The notes beneath the pieces are model-generated. The model did not search any database. It worked only from the letters and a program-made list of their open reading frames with translations, and was not told the origin of the DNA. Positions 59,001 through 63,936 of a DNA stretch of 63,936 nt are shown here, one piece after another. A program made the position numbers and the translations under genes. The stretch spans positions 1 to 63,936 of the forward strand of contig JAZNOR010000071.1 in assembly GCA_045589235.1 (NCBI GenBank), read 5' to 3'. This DNA is from RGIG7332 sp045589235 (GTDB lineage Bacteria > Bacillota > Clostridia > Oscillospirales > JAAYXM01). Each line of letters opens with the position of its first letter. Within the stretch, counting starts at the first letter, position 1.

Positions 59001-60316
59001 GCTGCAATTTCCGTAATACCATCTACTCCTGCATTTAAGCCTGTTGTTTCAAGGTCAAAGCACACAAACTCACCATCAAGCGACTCATCTGATATTCCCT
59101 TGAGCGCCTCAACATCAGTACTGTTATTTATAAAGTAAGCCTCAACACCGTATATTGGCTTGATATCAAGGTCTTTTACTGCTTTCATTACATCGGGATA
59201 TGCCTGTACTACACCGTGGTCTGTAATTGCAACAGCCTTATGTCCCCAAGCAGCCGCACGAGCAATTAAATCACCTGCAGAAGACATGCCATCCATAGAT
59301 GACATATTCGTGTGCATATGAAGTTCCACTCGTTTTTCAGAAGCTTTGTCTTCACGAATAACCTTCTTACACTTAACTATGTTTTGTGCTTTTAAAACCG
59401 TATCCTGAATGTACATATCATATGCTGTAATGCCATACACCTTTACATGCGCACCCGGTTTCATAGCTTTAGCTAAAACACTTCCTTCTTCAATCGGCAA
59501 TGTTTTGGTAACTTTAATTGAACCGGTATAATCAGTTATGTCGAATTTAAGACGAATTGTTCCGCGCTCTAAATTCTCTTTATGGTCGCAGTAAAACACA
59601 TCCCCCTCAACGGATACTTTGCCGTATTCATCGTTTATATCAGACATCGGGGTGATTTCATCCATTTGAGCCTTACCGAGCAACACTTCACCCTCGGTTT
59701 CTTTAAGCCTTCTCGCTTTTCCAAAACTTTGTGTTCTAGAAGATGACGGAGTTGTGACTTTCACAGGAGCTTGTACCGGCGGCGGTGGCGGAACTTCACT
59801 CATAAGTTTTTTGTGAATTTCTTCTATATTCGTATCTATGAATTCACCGTCCTGAATTTCAATTTCAATAGGGATATTAAACGTTTCTTTTATTTCATTC
59901 TTCATCCAGGAAACACATGGCAAAATAAAGCTTGCGCCTTTTGATGCAAGCTTTATTTTGAGAACATTGTCACAAATCTCCAATTCTGCGCCCTTAAGAT
60001 ATCCGTTAATCGCTGGAAATCTTTCACGCGCACTAGTGGCAAGCTGTGTAAAGTATTCGGTATTTAATAATTCCGTGTCATAGCTTGGTATGATACTAAC
60101 CGAGTTTATGTTATATTTCACCTGAATCATTTGCTCAATTAAAGAAATGCTTTTCTTATCACAAAGTGATTTCGGAGAGATATGTATACAAATCCTCTTT
60201 TGCGGTATGTCAACCGTTGCGGTTGTAACATACTCTTCTAGCACTTTTAAAATATTTTCTTTATCTGAGCTTATTTCAAAAAGTTCACCAAGCGTTTTAG
60301 TGTTATTATTAAGCAA
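56012..60316 (-). CDS. polC: DNA polymerase III alpha subunit, PolC type
   Basis: Main replicative polymerase of low-GC Gram-positives. It has 1434 residues. N-terminal domains I/II are followed by an OB fold (about 235-325), then the PHP domain (VELHMHTNMSSMDG) split by the inserted 3'-5' exonuclease (FVCFDLETTGLN ... HNADFDIGFL, about 415-580). The polymerase catalytic aspartates fall in FDGDKIPDIDLNF, and the zinc-binding C-x2-C ... C-x2-C (YRCPNCKK, VCPNCG) is present. TTG 60316 is the start with AGGAG 8 bases upstream. The upstream rseP-ispG order is the usual Firmicutes arrangement. Confidence 0.97.
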   Translation of the reverse strand: MLNNNTKTLGELFEISSDKENILKVLEEYVTTATVDIPQKRICIHISPKSLCDKKSISLIEQMIQVKYNINSVSIIPSYDTELLNTEYFTQLATSARERFPAINGYLKGAELEICDNVLKIKLASKGASFILPCVSWMKNEIKETFNIPIEIEIQDGEFIDTNIEEIHKKLMSEVPPPPPVQAPVKVTTPSSSRTQSFGKARRLKETEGEVLLGKAQMDEITPMSDINDEYGKVSVEGDVFYCDHKENLERGTIRLKFDITDYTGSIKVTKTLPIEEGSVLAKAMKPGAHVKVYGITAYDMYIQDTVLKAQNIVKCKKVIREDKASEKRVELHMHTNMSSMDGMSSAGDLIARAAAWGHKAVAITDHGVVQAYPDVMKAVKDLDIKPIYGVEAYFINNSTDVEALKGISDESLDGEFVCFDLETTGLNAGVDGITEIAATVLKNGELCEEYHTYVNPQRPIPEKITQLTGISYETVKDAPLSEEAVRDFLKFADGRVLVAHNADFDIGFLRAECKKYGIEYNFVSLDTLTMARILLPNLERHKLNIVANALSLPKFEHHRAGDDAATVAHMLVKFFEILKNSPAHTASMSEINLDLSGMNTGKVSKVRPYHLIILVKDYVGLKNLYKLVSLAHLKYYQKRPIIPRTVLDEYREGLIIGSACEAGELYGAIVQKKPDEELLKLAEYYDFLEIQPVGNNEFMLGRGMVSSLDEIRDFNRKVIELGEKLNIPVVATGDVHFLEPHDEVYRRVLMAGMGFTDADNQAPLYFKTTDEMLEEFSYLGAEKAYEVVVKNTNAIADMCENIRPIPKENFPPSIEGSKEDLINMCYKRAAELYGDPIPPIVLERLEYELDKITTHGFDVMYIIAQKLVLRSNQEGYLVGSRGSVGSSVVAYFSGITEVNAMPPHYRCPNCKKSEFMGGMGYSVGADMPDKVCPNCGTNYQKDGFDIPFATFLGFDGDKIPDIDLNFSGEYQSRAHRHTIEIFGENHVFRAGTIGTIAEKTAFGYVKKYLEERGEYKSKTEQNRLTVGCTGIKRTTGQHPGGVMIVPMEKEIYDFTPIQHPADDKTSDIITTHFDYHSIHDNILKLDLLGHDDPTIIRMLEDLTGLNAREIPLDDPETMSIFTSCKALGIDEDPILGKTGATAIPEFGTKFVREMLLDTKPTTFDELVRISGLSHGTDVWINNAQTLVQEGTATLKEAICCRDDIMLYLISMNMDSKLSFTIMESVRKGKGLKPEWEEDMRAHNVPEWYIDSCKKIKYMFPKAHAVAYVMMAFRIAWFKVHKPLAFYAAYFSIRAKSFDAGLMINGDSIVLAQMDAISKKEKATAAEKDMLVTLEVCHEFYFRGFEFAPIDLYESDSKDFIITEDGRLRPPFTAIPGLGEVAACSIVEERQKSPFLSMDEIQSRCNKVSKAIIELLENNNALGDIPKSSQISFF

Positions 60317-60330
60317 CTTAAAAACTCCTA

Positions 60331-61377
60331 TTACCTTGGTAATTCATCAATAAGCTTTAAAAGCTCATCAACAAGCATTTCCATAGGTACTTTTTTAACG
60401 ATTTCACCATGCAGGAACAGAAGACCCTCTTTATCCCCGCCTGCGATACCGACATCAGCCTCTCGAGCCTCACCCGGACCGTTAACAGCACAGCCCATAA
60501 CTGCAACGGTAAGAGGCCTCGTTTCGTTCTGAAGACGTTTTTCCACTTCTGTTGCAATTTTAATCAAGTCAATTCTGCATCGTCCGCAAGTCGGACAAGA
60601 AACAAGGTTAATACCACGCTCGCGTACTCCTGATGCTTTCAAAATACCGTAAGCGATACGAATTTCCTCAAGCGGGTCTGCAGTAAGCGAAACGCGAAGC
60701 GTATCACCAATTCCATCGCACAAGAGACTACCGATACCGATTGAAGATTTAATAGTTCCCATAAAAGTAGTTCCTGTTTCCGTAACACCTAAATGCAACG
60801 GATAATTTGTTTTCTCTGCAAGCAATCTATATGCCGCAATTGTTTTCTTAACATCCGATGCTTTTATAGAAATTGCAATATCGTCAAAATCAAATTTATT
60901 CAGAATCTCAACGTGTGACATTGCGCTCATAACAAGAGCTTCCGGCGTAACACCATATTCAGCTAAAAGCTTTTTATCCAGTGAACCGCCATTTACGCCA
61001 ATACGTATAGGCACACCGTGTTCTTTACATGCATCAACGACCTTTTTAACACGGTCTTCACCACCAATATTACCCGGATTTAAACGGATTTTATCCGCAC
61101 CGGCACTGACTGCAGCAAGTGCTAAACGATAATCAAAATGAATATCAGCAACTATCGGAATGTGGATATCCTTTTTAATTTTCGAAATCGCCCAAGCTGC
61201 ATGCTCATCAACAACTGCAACACGCACGAGCTCACAACCGGCTTCCTCCAGCTTTAATATCTGGTTAACCGTTGCACTGACATCACGCGTGTCGGTATTA
61301 CACATTGACTGAACAACAACAGGAGCTCCTCCGCCAATAACCAAATCCCCTACTTTAATCTGTTTTGTCATTCTCAT
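60331..61377 (-). CDS. ispG: 4-hydroxy-3-methylbut-2-enyl diphosphate synthase (IspG/GcpE)
   Basis: [4Fe-4S] enzyme turning MEcPP into HMBPP in the MEP pathway. It has 348 residues with a TIM barrel (PIVADIHFDYRLAL, IRLNPGNIGG) and C-terminal cluster cysteines in SCPTCGRCRIDL plus the Glu/Cys region MGCAVNGPGEAREAD. ATG 61377 is chosen, one base after the rseP stop; GTG 61386 is an alternative that overlaps rseP. With dxr and ispH in the window three of seven MEP enzymes are seen. Confidence 0.95.
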   Translation of the reverse strand: MRMTKQIKVGDLVIGGGAPVVVQSMCNTDTRDVSATVNQILKLEEAGCELVRVAVVDEHAAWAISKIKKDIHIPIVADIHFDYRLALAAVSAGADKIRLNPGNIGGEDRVKKVVDACKEHGVPIRIGVNGGSLDKKLLAEYGVTPEALVMSAMSHVEILNKFDFDDIAISIKASDVKKTIAAYRLLAEKTNYPLHLGVTETGTTFMGTIKSSIGIGSLLCDGIGDTLRVSLTADPLEEIRIAYGILKASGVRERGINLVSCPTCGRCRIDLIKIATEVEKRLQNETRPLTVAVMGCAVNGPGEAREADVGIAGGDKEGLLFLHGEIVKKVPMEMLVDELLKLIDELPR

Positions 61378-61378
61378 A

Positions 61379-62410
61379 TTAACCACCCATAAATATCTTT
61401 AGTATATCATTAAATGTAACGAAAAGCATAAGCAAAATAAGCAAAATAAAACCTGCTGCGTGAACCCAGCCCTCATATTTAGGATTTATTGGTTTGCGTC
61501 TTATAAGCTCAACTATAAGAAACAAAAGTCTTCCGCCATCAAGTGCCGGAATAGGAAGCAAATTCATAATGCCAAGATTTATTGATACGAGAGCCAGTAA
61601 ATACCAAAGTGATGACATTGACTGTTTTGCTGTGCTTACCATCATACTTCCAATGCCAATCGGACCGGATAAATCACGAACGCCTGCTCTCCCTGTTATC
61701 AAGTCAACAAGGCTGACTTTAACCAGTCTCACAAGATTGTATGCATTTTGAAATACATATTTTGTTTTACCCCAAAAACTTGAATTCTCAATTTCAAAGC
61801 CTATTCCATATGCAAGACGTGTTTCACCATCAACTTCCATCTCTTTTTGTTCTAAACGCACATCTTCCAAAAGAAGTTTTCCACCGTTGCGTATAACTGT
61901 AATGTCATACACCGGTTTATTGTCACCGCGTTCAAGCTGAAGCATAAAATCATTTATTAAGTGAATTTTATAATCATCAACTTTAATTATTTTGTCGCCG
62001 GTTTGTAATTCTTCAATATGATCTGCAACATTGCTTACAGTTGTTGTTGTCCACCCCTTTATTGGTGCAAAAGCAATTGCAAGAATCAAAATACCAATAA
62101 GCAAATTCATAATTGAGCCTGCTGCTATTATAATAATTCGACTCAAAATGGGTTTGGTTTGGAACGAGCCCTCAAGGTCCTCACTATCGCCGTCTTCGCC
62201 TTCCATTGCGCAGTATCCTCCAAGTGGGATAATTCTGAGCGCATAAAGCGTCTCCCCAACTTGTTTTTTTAATATCGCAGGACCCATACCGATTGCAAAT
62301 TCATTAACACGAACACCTGCACGCTTTGCGGTTATAAAGTGGCCGAACTCATGCAAAGCAACCAACATTCCAAAAAGAAAAATAACTAAAATAATATAAA
62401 TACAAACCAC
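61379..62410 (-). CDS. rseP: RIP metalloprotease RseP (site-2 protease family)
   Basis: Intramembrane zinc protease that cleaves anti-sigma factors and leftover signal peptides. It has 343 residues: HEFGH in the first membrane helix, a PDZ domain (about 105-170, with THE GDKIIKVDDYKI segment), and the C-terminal MNLLPIPALDGGRL motif providing the Asp ligand. The start is GTG, directly after the dxr stop. No cognate sigma/anti-sigma pair is adjacent. The dxr-rseP-ispG order is highly conserved. Confidence 0.94.
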   Translation of the reverse strand: MVCIYIILVIFLFGMLVALHEFGHFITAKRAGVRVNEFAIGMGPAILKKQVGETLYALRIIPLGGYCAMEGEDGDSEDLEGSFQTKPILSRIIIIAAGSIMNLLIGILILAIAFAPIKGWTTTTVSNVADHIEELQTGDKIIKVDDYKIHLINDFMLQLERGDNKPVYDITVIRNGGKLLLEDVRLEQKEMEVDGETRLAYGIGFEIENSSFWGKTKYVFQNAYNLVRLVKVSLVDLITGRAGVRDLSGPIGIGSMMVSTAKQSMSSLWYLLALVSINLGIMNLLPIPALDGGRLLFLIVELIRRKPINPKYEGWVHAAGFILLILLMLFVTFNDILKIFMGG

Positions 62411-63559
62411 CTACTTAAAACTATCAAGTACGCATTCACGCGCTGCCTTATCGGCGTTTAAAACATCGTCAAGTGTTGGATTCTCTTTTGTTTTTACTTT
62501 GCCCATTGCAGCTTCAACCAATTCCGGAATCTGCAAAAAGCTAATTTTTTCATTCAAAAACAGCTCAACCGCCGCTTCATTTGCACCGTTTAACACTGCT
62601 GCTGTTGCATCTTTTTTTGCCGCTGCATTCATAGCAAGCTTTAAACACGAAAAAGTATCAACATCAGGTTTTGCAAAAGTAAGCGCACTAAGACGTGAAA
62701 AATCAAGTGTATCGCCTTGAAAATTGCGTCTCTTGGGATACTCAATTGCATATGCAATCGGAAGGCGCATATCAGGAGTTCCCATTTGAGCTAAAACCGC
62801 ACCGTCACAAAATTCTATCATAGAATGAATAATGCTCTCTCTGTGAACGACAACCTCTATCTGTGCCGGAGTAACGCCAAATAACCACATAGCCTCGATA
62901 AACTCAAGACCTTTATTCATAAGTGTTGCAGAATCAATCGTGATTTTACTTCCCATACTCCAGTTTGGATGTTTAAGTGCATCGGCTACACTTACATTTT
63001 TAAGCTCTTCTCTTGTTCTTCCAAAAAAAGGGCCACCGGATGCTGTTAATATAATCTTATTCAACTCACTTCTGTCGCCACACGCTTCAAGACACTGAAA
63101 GATTGCTGAATGTTCTGAATCCACCGGCAAAAGGGACACTTTCTTGTCGCGCGCAAGTTTTGTTACAATATTTCCGCCACAGACAAGTGTTTCTTTATTT
63201 GCAAGTGCAATATTCTTGCCTGCATTTATTGCTGCAAGAGTTGGAACAAGTCCTACCATACCAACAACCGCAGTGAGCACAATATCAGCCTCTTTTTCTT
63301 CTGCAGCCGCCACAAGACCATCCATACCTCCATACACTTTAATGTCTGTATCAGAAAGCGCAATTTTAAGCTCTCGTGCAGCCGCTTCATCCATTGCAAC
63401 TGCTATCTTTGGCATAAATTCACGCGCTTGTGACTCTAAAAGTTTTATGTTCCTGTTAGTAGTGAGCGCACTTGCTTTTATATTAAATTTTCGCAGGATA
63501 TCAAGAGTCTGTGTACCAATAGACCCGGTTGAACCCAAAACGGAAATGCTCGAAACCAA
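62411..63559 (-). CDS. dxr: 1-deoxy-D-xylulose 5-phosphate reductoisomerase
   Basis: Second step of the MEP isoprenoid pathway, DXP to MEP with NADPH. It has 382 residues: N-terminal VLGSTGSIGTQTLDIL, LANKETLVCGG, VDSEHSAIFQCLE with metal ligands, ASGGPF and the helical C-terminus. TTG 63559 is the start because AGGAGG lies 9 bases upstream within a longer open frame. It sits between cdsA (13 bases away) and rseP (no gap). Confidence 0.95.
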   Translation of the reverse strand: MVSSISVLGSTGSIGTQTLDILRKFNIKASALTTNRNIKLLESQAREFMPKIAVAMDEAAARELKIALSDTDIKVYGGMDGLVAAAEEKEADIVLTAVVGMVGLVPTLAAINAGKNIALANKETLVCGGNIVTKLARDKKVSLLPVDSEHSAIFQCLEACGDRSELNKIILTASGGPFFGRTREELKNVSVADALKHPNWSMGSKITIDSATLMNKGLEFIEAMWLFGVTPAQIEVVVHRESIIHSMIEFCDGAVLAQMGTPDMRLPIAYAIEYPKRRNFQGDTLDFSRLSALTFAKPDVDTFSCLKLAMNAAAKKDATAAVLNGANEAAVELFLNEKISFLQIPELVEAAMGKVKTKENPTLDDVLNADKAARECVLDSFK

Positions 63560-63572
63560 AACGCCTCTCCTC

Positions 63573-63936
63573 CTAAACAAAAAGCTGTATAAAATTTAAG
63601 ATAATAAGAGTTGCCGGTGCAGTGAATAAGACAGAGTCGAATCTATCTAAAATTCCGCCGTGACCGGGAAAAATAACACCGTAATCTTTAATATTGTATT
63701 CTCTTTTAATTATTGACATTGAAAGGTCACCCAGCTGTGCGATAATAGAAAGCACAAATCCCGATATCGCAAGGGCTATGTAATTTGCATCTCCAAGATT
63801 AATTTTTTCAATTATAAAACCGTAGATTAAAAATGATGCTATACAAACTACAATTCCTCCAACCGAACCTTCAATGGTTTTTTTAGGGCTTATAGTAGGC
63901 GCCAGCTTATGCTTACCAAAAAACATTCCAGTAAAG
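63573..63936 (-). CDS. cdsA: Phosphatidate cytidylyltransferase CdsA (C-terminal part)
   Basis: Integral membrane enzyme making CDP-diacylglycerol from phosphatidic acid and CTP. The window edge cuts the 5' portion; about 121 C-terminal residues remain and the frame stays open to the end. The remnant has KHKLAPTISPKKTIEG, two hydrophobic helices, and the family signature DLSMSIIKREYNIKDYG with GHGGILDRFDS. Upstream (outside) one expects uppS and frr, from the conserved frr-uppS-cdsA-dxr order. Confidence 0.96.
   Translation of the reverse strand, partial: FTGMFFGKHKLAPTISPKKTIEGSVGGIVVCIASFLIYGFIIEKINLGDANYIALAISGFVLSIIAQLGDLSMSIIKREYNIKDYGVIFPGHGGILDRFDSVLFTAPATLIILNFIQLFV

Noticed and set aside
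1..63936. CRISPR arrays, insertion sequences, toxin-antitoxin or defence islands
   Set aside because: No regularly spaced repeats, transposase motifs or paired small toxin genes were recognised anywhere. The window is dominated by housekeeping and sporulation genes.

Overview
The window reads as chromosomal DNA of an AT-rich, spore-forming, anaerobic Gram-positive bacterium of the class Clostridia, probably near the Oscillospiraceae/Ruminococcaceae. Evidence for this: an IspH-ribosomal protein S1 fusion, a SCIFF ranthipeptide cassette beside yajC, PolC-type DNA polymerase III, SpoIIM, a SpoIID-like protein, CwlJ/GerQ-like germination genes, SLH-domain anchoring, and strong Shine-Dalgarno sequences with frequent GTG/TTG starts. 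Most of it is core genome. No insertion sequence, prophage or CRISPR array was seen.

Layout. 1-5.9 kb (+): clpP (cut by the window edge)-clpX-lon-engB-lysA, closed by a terminator. 6-10.2 kb (+): asnS, a class Ic aspartate aminotransferase and purB, all aspartate-linked. 10.2-12.5 kb (+): secDF with its own promoter and a perfect inverted repeat in the leader. 12.5-14.2 kb (+): a frameshifted sugar-phosphate isomerase, a small gene with Spo0A-like boxes, and nrdR. 14.2-17.1 kb (mostly -): DUF4363/DUF421 membrane pair, tRNA-Pro(GGG) on +, an amidase and an orphan EIIC-like permease. 17.3-20.8 kb (+): AI-2E permease overlapping a secreted SLH-M3 peptidase fusion. 21-24 kb (-): an HTH regulator fused to a superoxide-reductase-like domain, and the bifurcating transhydrogenase nfnAB. 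24.3-26.3 kb (+): an Eda-VOC fusion and kdgK. 26.4-28.5 kb (-): ABC3-type permease and adaptor without an ATPase. 28.6-29.6 kb (+): a short Cys-rich protein, cwlJ-like and gerQ-like genes. 29.6-35.3 kb (-): cysK-like, phosphodiester glycosidase, yesL, xerD, spoIIM, proC. 35.5-41.9 kb (-): spoIID-like, queA, tgt, yajC, TIGR04086 protein, SCIFF precursor and maturase. 41.9-45.1 kb (+): lysine riboswitch, asd, dapA, dapB. 45.1-51 kb (-): regulator, flavoprotein, hutP-like, cmk, plsC, ispH-rpsA. 51-63.9 kb (-): cdsA-dxr-rseP-ispG-polC, fba, comEC, holA and a TOPRIM protein.

How the genes work together. Lysine and peptidoglycan precursor synthesis is split between lysA and the riboswitch-controlled asd-dapA-dapB operon. 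Isoprenoids are made by the MEP route (dxr, ispG, ispH). KDG/KDPG breakdown (eda-kdgK) lies divergent to nfnAB, which balances NADH, NADPH and ferredoxin. Export functions (secDF, yajC) surround proteolysis and envelope genes.

The most notable items are the HTH/superoxide-reductase-like fusion with an altered metal site, the seven-cysteine SCIFF precursor, the surface-anchored M3 peptidase, the A7-tract frameshift in the sugar isomerase, and the Eda-VOC fusion with candidate CATATG operators. I do not see a clearly new multi-gene system. These are individual observations of varying strength.
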